From NCBI GenBank assembly GCA_051004015.1, contig JBPCKT010000139.1, forward strand, positions 1-21,506: a DNA stretch of 21,506 nucleotides, written 5' to 3'. Made by a program: the position numbers and the translations under genes. Below the pieces are notes generated by a model that saw only the letters and a list, made by a program, of their open reading frames with translations, made no database searches and had not been told where the DNA came from. This document shows, in pieces, positions 1-7,862 of this stretch (the first letter of the stretch is position 1; the number at the start of each line of letters is the position of its first letter). The stretch comes from SXOA01 sp051004015. Its GTDB lineage: Bacteria > Planctomycetota > Planctomycetia > Pirellulales > Pirellulaceae.

Positions 1-2
1 AC

Positions 3-125
3 GCCACCAACAACTCGGCTCTGGGGGAAAGGGGGCCCTCCGCCCCCACCGTGCGACTACACCCCCACCAACCAACCCGATACCTGTTCAAGCTACCATC
101 ATGCGAGCGGTGAATAAGACGGGTT
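3..125. repeat. Left copy of 123-bp terminal inverted repeat
   Basis: Bases 3-125 are the exact reverse complement of bases 21384-21506, by direct reading. Homology stops sharply after 'gacgggtt' (base 125); the inner flanks (aaaagcttctc and, inverted, tacagaaacaac) are unrelated. The repeat has G- and C-runs (gggggaaaggggg, ccgcccccacc) that can pair with each other. No convincing gene lies in it. The likely meaning is a dispersed genomic repeat in which the assembly broke at both ends. A genuine inverted repeat bounding a mobile or invertible segment is the alternative. Confidence 0.9.
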
Positions 126-214
126 AAAAGCTTCTCGCCGCCCACAGCCATCGGCAGTCTCTCGCTGGAATCGTCAAGCGTGATCGGATTGCGTTTCGGC
201 GCAGTTAAGGCACA

Positions 215-2092
215 ATGGACGCCCGGTTCATCCACTTCCCTTCCGCGCATCGGGACATGGTTCCAACGCTCCATCGCGGCTTCCTCTTGGCAACCTGCGC
301 GCTGCTGCACGCGCACATGGGACTGGCATCCGACCGACTGTCCATTCCCACGGCCGAGGAGCAGAAGAAAGCTGAGGAGGCCGTTCGCCGCGTTTTTCCG
401 GAAGAGTTGAAGGCTTCCGCCTCGCGGCAGCAGCGGGTGCAAGCGGCGGCGGCAATGGTGCAGGCAGCGGCGAGCGAGAAGGATCCGCAGCAGCAGTATG
501 TGCTCCTGCGCCTCGCGCGGGAATTGGCTGCGGGTAGCGGAGATTGGAAGCTGGCACTCCGCGCCAGCCATGAGATGGCCGCTCGATTTCGCGTCGATCC
601 GATGAAGCTAGAGGCCCTTTCCTTGCGGGGAGTTGCGCCGCTTGTGGACCAGCCGGAAGAGGTCAAGGAAGTGCTTCGCGCGATTGACGCGCATTTCCAG
701 CGAGCAATTCGCGAGGACGACTTGAGCCAGGCAGATTCCCTGGCGCAGAGCGCGGCCCTGGCCGCCCGACGCTCGCGGGACGCTTCCCAGCTCGAGACGG
801 TGTCGCGCTATGACAAGGTTCTGGCGACTGCCCGCAAACAATGGCCAGCCGCGCAGGAAGCGCTCGCCAGGCTGGCGGAAGACCCGCTGGATCCAGCCGC
901 TAATCTGACGGCCGGAAAATACCGGGCGTTTGTGCAGGGAGATTGGAGTCGCGGGCTCAACTACCTAGCCCTGGGGAGCGACGAGACGCTGCGCAGCATG
1001 GCCCTGGCCGATCTGCAAATACCGCGCGACGGCAAGGCCCGGGAAAAACTCGGGCGGCAGTGGATTGATGCCGCCACCAAGCAGGTGCCGCCGGGGCGGG
1101 TGCCTTGCCTGTTGCGAGGTGCGGACTGGTTGCGAAGCTCCTTGCCCGGGCTCTCGGGGCTTGCCAGAGTGGAGGTGGAGAAGGCCCTTTCGATGGCCGG
1201 AAATGCCGGCAAATCCGAACTGCACGCCACGCTGCCGGCTGCGCCCATGCTCGTTGACGCCGTGGGAATGGAACTCGTTCTCATTCCAGCCGGCGAGTTC
1301 TCGATGGGGGCTCCGGATTGGGACCCCGACGCGCTCGCGCACGAAAAGCCGCAACACCAAGTGCAGCTCACGAAATCGTTTTATCTGGGCGTCCACGAGG
1401 TGACAGTCGGTCAGTTCGCGGAGTTTGTGGAAGCGACGGGCTACAGGACCGAGTGGGAGACCGCGGGGACTGGTGGGAGAGGTTTCGAGGTCTTCGGCCC
1501 AGCACCGTCGCAGAAGCCGATTTATTCGTGGCGAAATACTGGCTTCAAGCAGTCACGGGATTTCCCAGTCGCCAACGTGACGTGGAAGGACGCCACCGCT
1601 TTCTGCGCGTGGCTGAGTGAGAAAGAAAGAACGAACTATCGCCTACCCACCGAAGCGGAGTGGGAATATGCGTGCCGCGCGCGGACGCTGTGTCCGTATG
1701 GAACGGTGCCTACGCTCCGCGAAGCGACGGCGCTGGCGAACATTCCCGATGCCTTGGGTAAATGTAGATGGGGATCGAACTGGAAAACGCCCGACACTTT
1801 TGACGGTTACGCACTAAGTTCTCCGGTCGGGCGGTTTCCGCTGAATGCCTTTGGACTGACGGATATGCAGGGCAATTTGATGGAATGGGTGGAGGACCAA
1901 GCCACACCGGGAGGGTACAACAATTATCCGGCGCAGGATCCGGCGTTTCGCGGCGAGGGAGGCTTGCGCGTCGTGCGAGGGGGCACGTGGTGCTATGCCG
2001 CAACAATGGTCCGCGCGAGTCACCGGTTTTTCCCTCAGCCGGACATGGCGGACCTGCACCTGGGCTTTCGCGTCGTGCGGGAGAGGCCGTAA
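215..2092 (+). CDS. Secreted SUMF1/FGE-like domain protein
   Basis: Residues ~350-622 form a SUMF1 (formylglycine-generating-enzyme-like) fold: MELVLIPAGEFSMG, the VANVTWKDATAFCAWLS block, YRLPTEAEWEYACRA, FGLTDMQGNLMEWVED and RVVRGGTW...LGFRVVRE. True FGEs carry a C-x4-C copper pair after the RGGSW motif; here only C593 follows RGGTW and the partner is absent, so formylglycine synthesis is unlikely. Residues ~50-340 are helical, and 'AGKYRAFVQGDWSRGLNYL...' matches a block in the next gene. The annotated start at 215 has 'taagg' upstream. The ATG at 257 would begin a cleaner signal peptide (MVPTLHRGFLLATCALL... with a probable cut after GLAS), so the real start may be there. It probably acts outside the cytoplasmic membrane. 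The next gene begins 3 bases after the stop, so the two are likely cotranscribed. The role is unknown; ligand or substrate binding is a guess. Confidence 0.85.
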   Translation: MDARFIHFPSAHRDMVPTLHRGFLLATCALLHAHMGLASDRLSIPTAEEQKKAEEAVRRVFPEELKASASRQQRVQAAAAMVQAAASEKDPQQQYVLLRLARELAAGSGDWKLALRASHEMAARFRVDPMKLEALSLRGVAPLVDQPEEVKEVLRAIDAHFQRAIREDDLSQADSLAQSAALAARRSRDASQLETVSRYDKVLATARKQWPAAQEALARLAEDPLDPAANLTAGKYRAFVQGDWSRGLNYLALGSDETLRSMALADLQIPRDGKAREKLGRQWIDAATKQVPPGRVPCLLRGADWLRSSLPGLSGLARVEVEKALSMAGNAGKSELHATLPAAPMLVDAVGMELVLIPAGEFSMGAPDWDPDALAHEKPQHQVQLTKSFYLGVHEVTVGQFAEFVEATGYRTEWETAGTGGRGFEVFGPAPSQKPIYSWRNTGFKQSRDFPVANVTWKDATAFCAWLSEKERTNYRLPTEAEWEYACRARTLCPYGTVPTLREATALANIPDALGKCRWGSNWKTPDTFDGYALSSPVGRFPLNAFGLTDMQGNLMEWVEDQATPGGYNNYPAQDPAFRGEGGLRVVRGGTWCYAATMVRASHRFFPQPDMADLHLGFRVVRERP

Positions 2093-2095
2093 TCC

Positions 2096-4180
2096 ATGCC
2101 CGCGCTCATTGACCCCTATTACAAATGGCTCGGCATCCCGCCGGCTGAGCAGCCGCCGAACCTGTATCGCTTGATTGGCGTCACTCCGCTGGAAGACAAT
2201 GAGGACGTGCTCTGCAATGCCGCCGACCAGCGGATGGTTTACATCCGCACGTTCCAGCTTGGCGAAAATTCGGCCGTTTCGCAGAAGTTGCTCAATGAGA
2301 TCGCGGCGGCCAAGGCGCTTTTGCTTGATCCCGACAACAAAAAGGTTTACGACGACGTGCTTCGGGCCAAGCTGTTCCCCCTTTCGCAAGCACCCAGCGT
2401 TTCCCCTCGCATCACCAGTCCGTCGATTACTTCTTCCTCCTCGTCCCAACAACTCCCCCGGCACTCGGCGGCGACGGCGGTTGACCTTCGGCTCGTGGCC
2501 GCGGGAATTGCGGCAGGTCTCGTGGTTGTACTCCTCCTTCTGGCGGCGCTGCCCGCGACGAATCTGCTGGGGCTTTACAGTCCGCGGCCGGATTCCAGCA
2601 CCAAAGAGCCAGGTGCGGCAACGACGCCGGCAACTCCCTCGACGACGGACGTAACTTCGCCGCCGAAAATCGTGCCCCCCGTCTCCGTCCCGGTCACACC
2701 ACCCAAGGTGAAGCCGCCTCTGCCGGTGGTCACGCCGACGCCGTCCACGACTCCCGCTGCTGTCCCAGTAGAGGTGTCGATTGACGTATTTGCGGAGCCC
2801 GTCATTCCCCTGAGCCCCGCGGAGAAGAATTGGCGAAAGGTCCAGGGTCGCCCGAAAGGCGCTGCCGCTCTGGCAGCGGAACTTCCAACTGCGGCGAAAC
2901 AGGCACTTGCCGAAGGACACTTCGAGTTGCTTCAGGAAATCGTTCGGGCGGTCCCTCCCGCGGGCGCACTGGGCCGGAAGCAGCGGCTGGAGTTCTTGCA
3001 GGGTTTGCAGAGCCAGGCGACGGAGTTCGTGGCGCAGCGGGCGCTGTCCGACGCGGCCACGGTCGAACTGTCGCAAGCGCTCGAGGCCGCGGACGCCCCT
3101 GCCGCTCGAGACGCCGCGGTCATTGCCTTGCGGATGGCCCGGCTGGCAAACGCTCCCGCGCAGCTCCGGGAGACGGCACTCTTGGCAAGCCAGGTGCGGT
3201 ACCTGGAAGTAATCCAGCGGGAAGGCCCAGCCGCCATGCAGCAGCTCGCCGCCGGCGAAACCTCTCCTCTGGCGCTGCGGATGGCGGGAGAGTACGCCTG
3301 CTTCCTGCAAGGAGACTTTGAGCGCGGGCTGGAATGGCTGAAGCAGTGCCCGGAATCCCCTTGGGGAGATTTGCCGAAAATGGACATGGCGGGTCTGGAT
3401 GTGGAGGACCAGCGGAACCTTGGGCAACGCTGGTGGGAGCAAGCCGCCCAGTCGCCGCTCTGCTACCGCAACCAGATCCGCGCCCGCGCGGCGCACTGGC
3501 TGCGCCAGTCGCTCTCACAAACGACACTTCTTGCACTCATGATGGAGCCCGAGAACATTGTCCGCGAAAAGGAAACGACGCTTCTTCAGGCGGCTTGGCC
3601 GAGCGGTCACCGCTGCGAACTGAAGGGGGGACGTGCGCTAGTGGGACAAACGGGCCAGGGCTTGTTTCTGAATCTCGGCGAGTATGTCACTACGTTCGTT
3701 CCCCAGGCGCAAGTGCAGTCGATCTCCGCCTGGATGCGGATTCCCAGGTACGAGGGGACGGGAGATATATTCTCCGGCGGCAACTTATCGCATGGCCTGT
3801 CCTTCACTCTGAAAGAGGGCCGCGCCGCCAGATTCGTGATAGGGGAGGGTAACGGCCTGGAAACCGGCCAGTTTTTCTCTACCGGACTGGTGGACAACGC
3901 CTGGCATCACCTGGTGTTTGTAGTCAATTACACCAGCCATCAGTTGACGTATTACCTGGATGGAGAGCAGTTGGCCCGCAGCCCCTTCACGGCGAAAGCG
4001 AGTTTCAAGGACAACATCTTGTTTCTGGGAGGCGGGAACGTCGGCTTTCAAGGGGCCTTCGACGAAGTCGCCCTCTTCAGCCATCCACTCTCGGCGGCTG
4101 AGGTGCAGTACCTCCATGATCGCGGCCTCAATCACGAAAGCTTGCCACAGACACTGGGACTGCCGATAGCCGGGCCGTAG
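2096..4180 (+). CDS. J-like/transmembrane/LamG-like planctomycete protein
   Basis: Residues 1-92 are the planctomycete J-like domain (GIPPAEQPPNLYRLIGV, then AADQRM, SQKLLNEIAAAKALLLDP and KKVYDDVL). It has no HPD tripeptide, so classical DnaK stimulation is not expected. A Ser-rich linker leads to one transmembrane helix at about 131-160 and a Pro/Thr/Val-rich spacer (~162-245). Residues ~250-510 are helical and share with the preceding gene the pattern '(A)G-Y-x-FxQGD-RGL...LGxxW...A..WLR.SL'. Residues ~535-690 resemble a LamG/concanavalin-like jellyroll (VDNAWHHLVFVVNY...YYLDGEQLA...GAFDEVALFSHPLSAAEVQYL). The expected topology is cytoplasmic J-like domain and external LamG-like domain. 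With its SUMF1-like neighbour it looks like a two-gene surface module. The partner and ligand are unknown. Confidence 0.85.
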   Translation: MPALIDPYYKWLGIPPAEQPPNLYRLIGVTPLEDNEDVLCNAADQRMVYIRTFQLGENSAVSQKLLNEIAAAKALLLDPDNKKVYDDVLRAKLFPLSQAPSVSPRITSPSITSSSSSQQLPRHSAATAVDLRLVAAGIAAGLVVVLLLLAALPATNLLGLYSPRPDSSTKEPGAATTPATPSTTDVTSPPKIVPPVSVPVTPPKVKPPLPVVTPTPSTTPAAVPVEVSIDVFAEPVIPLSPAEKNWRKVQGRPKGAAALAAELPTAAKQALAEGHFELLQEIVRAVPPAGALGRKQRLEFLQGLQSQATEFVAQRALSDAATVELSQALEAADAPAARDAAVIALRMARLANAPAQLRETALLASQVRYLEVIQREGPAAMQQLAAGETSPLALRMAGEYACFLQGDFERGLEWLKQCPESPWGDLPKMDMAGLDVEDQRNLGQRWWEQAAQSPLCYRNQIRARAAHWLRQSLSQTTLLALMMEPENIVREKETTLLQAAWPSGHRCELKGGRALVGQTGQGLFLNLGEYVTTFVPQAQVQSISAWMRIPRYEGTGDIFSGGNLSHGLSFTLKEGRAARFVIGEGNGLETGQFFSTGLVDNAWHHLVFVVNYTSHQLTYYLDGEQLARSPFTAKASFKDNILFLGGGNVGFQGAFDEVALFSHPLSAAEVQYLHDRGLNHESLPQTLGLPIAGP

Positions 4181-4230
4181 TCAGCGATGGTGGCCTTTGA
4201 GCAGCGAGTCAGCAAATTGACGCCGCCCGC

Positions 4231-5265
4231 GTGGCAAAGTACAAGTGTAGCGTCGCTTTGCCGCCGTTTCGCCTACGCGAGCCTGTCGTCTCCGTGCTTT
4301 TTGACCGCAAGAATTTCGTGCCGCTTCATCTGGCTTGGATGCTGGGGACGGTGGCGGCGGCACTGGGGGCGGCGATCTGGTACGGCTTCTATGTCCGCGC
4401 GGGTCGTCCTTGGCCGGGAGGGGGGAGCGTTCCCGGGCTGGTACTGGGAATTGTGGCTGGCCTCATTATTCTGTTTGAGTTCGCACTCTGGCCGAGGAAG
4501 ACTCCTCTCTTTCGCACTGCCCGCTGGCTAGGCAAGACGCAGACCTGGATGAAGGCCCATATCTGGCTGGGCCTGCTCGTGCTGCCGCTGGTTTTGCTGC
4601 ACAGCGGCGTCTCCTTCGGCGGGACGTACACTTCGCTTTTGATGTGGCTGCTGCTCCTGGTCATCGGCAGCGGGGTCTTGGGTCTGGCGATGCAGAACAT
4701 CGCGCCGCGTTTGCTCATGCAGCGGGTGCCGGAGGAGACCGTGGCCAGCCAGATTGGCGAGGTCTCGCGGCAGCTCGCCGAGGATGCCCGCCGCCTGGTG
4801 ATTGAGGTTTGCGAGGGAGCGGAAGAGGAACTGACGGCCGCAGGAAGTGGAGCGGGGACTTCCGGCAAGCAGCGTGTGGGTGTCGCGCGGCGAGTTGGAA
4901 CCGTGGTCCCCCAGTCGCTCGATCCGGAACTGACGCGGCCCGCTCGCTCCGCCGCGCCGCAGCTTGTCGCGGCGATGAAGCAGGAGATTGAACCGTATCT
5001 GCGAAGCGGTCGGAGTTTGACGGGAAAGCTCGGCACTGGCATTAAAACACGATTGTATTTTGACGACCTGCGGCAGAAGTCTCCAACTGCGGTTCGGTCA
5101 GCGATTGACCAGATCGAAGCTCTTTGCGGGCGGCGCGGCGAGTTGGTCCTGCAGGAGCGGCTGCAATTCTGGCTGCACGCCTGGCTGCTGGTGCATCTGC
5201 CCCTTTCCATCGCACTAGTGGTCTTGCTGGCGGGGCATGTATATTTGGCGCTGCGAATTGGCTAG
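4231..5265 (+). CDS. Membrane b-type cytochrome, ferric reductase/b561-like
   Basis: The 344 residues contain predicted membrane helices at about 33-55, 66-88, 108-126, 134-155 and 315-343. Two helices carry an HX13H pair: H110/H124 in KAHIWLGLLVLPLVLLHS, and H322/H336 in VHLPLSIALVVLLAGHVYL. Paired histidines at this spacing in two helices are how ferric-reductase/NOX-type cytochromes hold two stacked haems b across the membrane. No FAD- or NAD-binding domain follows. Instead there is a charged, soluble insertion of roughly 155 residues (~160-310) between the fourth and last helices. The start is GTG at 4231 because an in-frame TGA lies at 4198; no clear Shine-Dalgarno is seen and a later start is possible. 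The multiheme cytochrome begins 11 bases downstream, so the natural role is to pass electrons between the membrane or cytoplasm and that cytochrome. Confidence 0.8.
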   Translation: MAKYKCSVALPPFRLREPVVSVLFDRKNFVPLHLAWMLGTVAAALGAAIWYGFYVRAGRPWPGGGSVPGLVLGIVAGLIILFEFALWPRKTPLFRTARWLGKTQTWMKAHIWLGLLVLPLVLLHSGVSFGGTYTSLLMWLLLLVIGSGVLGLAMQNIAPRLLMQRVPEETVASQIGEVSRQLAEDARRLVIEVCEGAEEELTAAGSGAGTSGKQRVGVARRVGTVVPQSLDPELTRPARSAAPQLVAAMKQEIEPYLRSGRSLTGKLGTGIKTRLYFDDLRQKSPTAVRSAIDQIEALCGRRGELVLQERLQFWLHAWLLVHLPLSIALVVLLAGHVYLALRIG

Positions 5266-5276
5266 AACGGACATTC

Positions 5277-7856
5277 ATGGATGAGCTTCTTAAACGCGAG
5301 CGAGAAACGGCCCGGCAGCGGGCATTGCGCATACCGCTGGCCTATCACCGCACGCGCGGGATGCTGGGGTGGACGAAGCTGGGTCTGTCTCTTCTCTTCT
5401 TCCTGGGCGGGGGGTGCTATATCGCCTGGGTATTGGGGGGCGGAAAGCGGGCAGCCAAGCAGCTCTCCCCAGGAACGCTGGCCAGCGCTCATGCCCGCTG
5501 GGAGAGCGATTGCAAGGCCTGCCATGTTCCCTTCACGCCGACACGGAGCGATTCCTTCGGCGCAACGCACCATCAGTCCGATGCGAAGTGCAATGCCTGC
5601 CACAAGGCGGCGGTCCATCAGGAAAACCAGATTGCCCACGAAGTCGAGTCGTGTGCAAGCTGCCACCGGGAGCATCAGGGCAAACAGGCATTGCTGGTGC
5701 GAACGGACGATCAAAACTGCACAAGCTGCCATAGCTCGATAGCCGACCACCGCACTTCCGCTGGCGTTGCTCCGATCAGTGACGTATCACGCTTTGCTCT
5801 CGGCGAAAATGGTCAGCCGCCGCCGCACCCGGCGTTCCGATCGCTCGAAACGGAGTCCGATCCTGGCAACATCCGTTTCAGCCATCGCCTCCACATGATG
5901 CCCGGGCAGCTTTATCCGGGGCAGCCCCCACACGCGGGCAAAGAACTGGTACAGCTCAAGTGCGAGTCCTGCCATGAACCGACGCCAACTGCCGCCGGAG
6001 ACGGCGCGTACATGCAGCCCATCAAGTACGAGCAGCACTGCCGCAGTTGCCATCCACTGCATGTGCCCGGCGGAGGCGCGGCCGCCATTCCCCATGGACT
6101 GAAAGCAGTACAACTCAAGGCGGCAGTGGTTGTGAGTCTCGCCGCGAATGACGGGGGCAAGTCAGCCGCAGTTCCTCTTCCCAAGCGGCCCATCCCAGGA
6201 AAAACGCCGCGCAATGATGTAGCCGACGATCTCGATCCGCCGAAAAAGTTGCTAACCGCGCAACGCTTGCAGGAGTTCCGGACAAACGTCTGCGCCAAGT
6301 GTCATTCCTGGCAGCAGATGGTGCCGGCGGAAGTGATGCCTGCCGCAATTCCGGCGGTTTGGCTCACGCACGCAAAGTTCAGCCATAAGGCACACTTCGC
6401 CGCCGCGAAATGCGTGGACTGTCACTCCCAGGCCAGCGAAGAGTTTCCCTCGCCAGTCCGGCCGGGCGGGCTCGCCGATGACGAGCGCATCATGATTCCG
6501 GGCATCGAAAACTGCGCCCGCTGTCACTCGCCGCGAAACGAGACGGCGAACTCCGGCGGCGCGAGGTTCGATTGTGCCCAGTGCCATCGGTATCACAATC
6601 CCGCCGCGAAGCCAACGCCCCAGCCGACTTTCGCGTCTCAAGTCTCAAATCCAAAATCTCAAATCCCAATTCCCAAATCCTCGGTCGCCGCATCCCACAC
6701 TTTCGTCGGCGCGCAGAGTTGCAGCGCCGCCGCCTGTCATGGGGCTGCCAAGGGAAATGACTTCACCGTTTCGTACACACGATTCGTTGCGGACGACCCC
6801 CATGCACGGGCTTTCCTATTGCTCTACACGCAGCCGTCGCTCGACATGGTCCGAAGGCTAACGAGTGATGCGCGGGCGAGGATGGAGGATGAATCGTACT
6901 TCAAGTCGTTGCAGCAAAAGTGCATCGGCTGCCACGCCACTCCGCCTGCTGATGCGGGGCAAGCTCTGCGGCCTGAAACCTATTCGGCGGGCGTCTCCTG
7001 CGAGTCCTGCCACGGCCCGGCTGCGGAATGGGAGTTCACGCACTTCCTGCACGGACCTAAACCGAACCGTTTGCCAAAGCTCTCGGATTTGTCGGTGCGA
7101 GCCACGGGCTGCGCCGAGTGCCATATCGGTCCCAAGGAAATGCTCGGCAAGATCTATGACGTCAATCACGACCTGATTGCCGCCGGTCATCCGCGCCTGA
7201 CCTTTGAGTTCGAGGCGCAATCGGCAAACCTTCCTCCGCATTGGAGTTCGGCCAAGGACATCAAATCCCATTTTGACGCGTGGAAGACCGGAGAACTCGC
7301 GACCGTGGAGCAGCAGGACAAGCTCTATTCTTGGCGGAATAAGCAGCACGCACGAGAGGGTCTCACGATTCCGGACTTTGCCAGCCATCGCTGCTTCGAT
7401 TGCCATCACGCGCTGCGGCCTCCGGTGCAGCTCACGCGAATCGCCAGCGAGGCACCGCACAAGGCGATGCCCCCGCAGTCCCAAGCTCCTGCGGATGTGC
7501 GACGTTTGCTTGCCCGTCCGGCTCCGCCGTTTGAGTCTCCCAAAAACTTTCTCGCTCAGCAGCTTGACGCAGTGAGTAACAATCCAGCCGCTCCCGGAAC
7601 CAGGTGGGAAGAGTTGGTTCGCTTTCACCTTGCCTTGACAGCATTCGTCGCCGACCGGCCCGATGACTCTGGACTCATCGCTGCAAACGACAAACTTGGG
7701 GACCTGCTCGCCAACTCCTTTCATGCATCGGCGACAGAGCGGAAAATGGGGAAAGGCGATCGCTTCCGCGGCGGTCCCTACGACTCGCCAACTGGGTTTG
7801 ACCCTAATGATCCGAAGCTGAAGGCCGCGCTCGATCTCATTTTGAAAAATTTTTGA
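5277..7856 (+). CDS. Membrane-anchored 15-haem cytochrome c, c554-like C-terminal half
   Basis: I choose ATG 5277 (859 residues), after the upstream stop; an in-frame extension back to 5124 would run through the previous gene. A basic N-terminus precedes a membrane anchor at ~33-54. I count fourteen CxxCH motifs (CKACH, CNACH, CASCH, CTSCH, CESCH, CRSCH, CAKCH, CVDCH, CARCH, CAQCH, CIGCH, CESCH, CAECH, CFDCH) plus one CX4CH at C482-H488 (CSAAACH), giving 15 predicted haems. The first ten form an N-terminal wire. The last five lie in a part like cytochrome c554/c' of ammonia oxidisers and planctomycetes (FVGAQSC, GVSCESCHGPAAEWEFTH, VNHDLIAAGHPRLTFE). A heptamer-repeat linker separates the halves. 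It should sit on the outer face of the cytoplasmic membrane. The NuoEF gene starts 6 bases after the stop. The substrate or partner at the far end is not evident. Confidence 0.92.
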   Translation: MDELLKRERETARQRALRIPLAYHRTRGMLGWTKLGLSLLFFLGGGCYIAWVLGGGKRAAKQLSPGTLASAHARWESDCKACHVPFTPTRSDSFGATHHQSDAKCNACHKAAVHQENQIAHEVESCASCHREHQGKQALLVRTDDQNCTSCHSSIADHRTSAGVAPISDVSRFALGENGQPPPHPAFRSLETESDPGNIRFSHRLHMMPGQLYPGQPPHAGKELVQLKCESCHEPTPTAAGDGAYMQPIKYEQHCRSCHPLHVPGGGAAAIPHGLKAVQLKAAVVVSLAANDGGKSAAVPLPKRPIPGKTPRNDVADDLDPPKKLLTAQRLQEFRTNVCAKCHSWQQMVPAEVMPAAIPAVWLTHAKFSHKAHFAAAKCVDCHSQASEEFPSPVRPGGLADDERIMIPGIENCARCHSPRNETANSGGARFDCAQCHRYHNPAAKPTPQPTFASQVSNPKSQIPIPKSSVAASHTFVGAQSCSAAACHGAAKGNDFTVSYTRFVADDPHARAFLLLYTQPSLDMVRRLTSDARARMEDESYFKSLQQKCIGCHATPPADAGQALRPETYSAGVSCESCHGPAAEWEFTHFLHGPKPNRLPKLSDLSVRATGCAECHIGPKEMLGKIYDVNHDLIAAGHPRLTFEFEAQSANLPPHWSSAKDIKSHFDAWKTGELATVEQQDKLYSWRNKQHAREGLTIPDFASHRCFDCHHALRPPVQLTRIASEAPHKAMPPQSQAPADVRRLLARPAPPFESPKNFLAQQLDAVSNNPAAPGTRWEELVRFHLALTAFVADRPDDSGLIAANDKLGDLLANSFHASATERKMGKGDRFRGGPYDSPTGFDPNDPKLKAALDLILKNF
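6636..6677 (+). repeat. In-frame heptamer tandem repeat inside the cytochrome gene
   Basis: Six consecutive 7-base units read tctcaag, tctcaaa, tccaaaa, tctcaaa, tcccaat and tcccaaa. They are A/T-rich against the GC-rich gene. They encode a Ser/Pro/Lys/Gln linker (SQVSNPKSQIPIPKS) between haem motifs 10 and 11. Six units add 42 bases, so the frame is kept. Gain or loss of a single unit would shift it. Confidence 0.85.
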
Positions 7857-7862
7857 TAGCCG

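Noticed and set aside
215..2092. Active formylglycine-generating enzyme for sulfatases
   Set aside because: The second Cys of the catalytic pair is missing and no sulfatase is encoded nearby.
1814..3496. A 560-codon minus-strand open frame opposite the SUMF1-like and J-like genes
   Set aside because: Arg/Gly/Leu-rich shadow of plus-strand genes with clear domains.
5124..5276. Upstream extension of the multihaem cytochrome into the b-type cytochrome gene
   Set aside because: It would overlap the end of the HX13H helix in another frame. ATG 5277 gives a normal basic N-terminus and membrane anchor.
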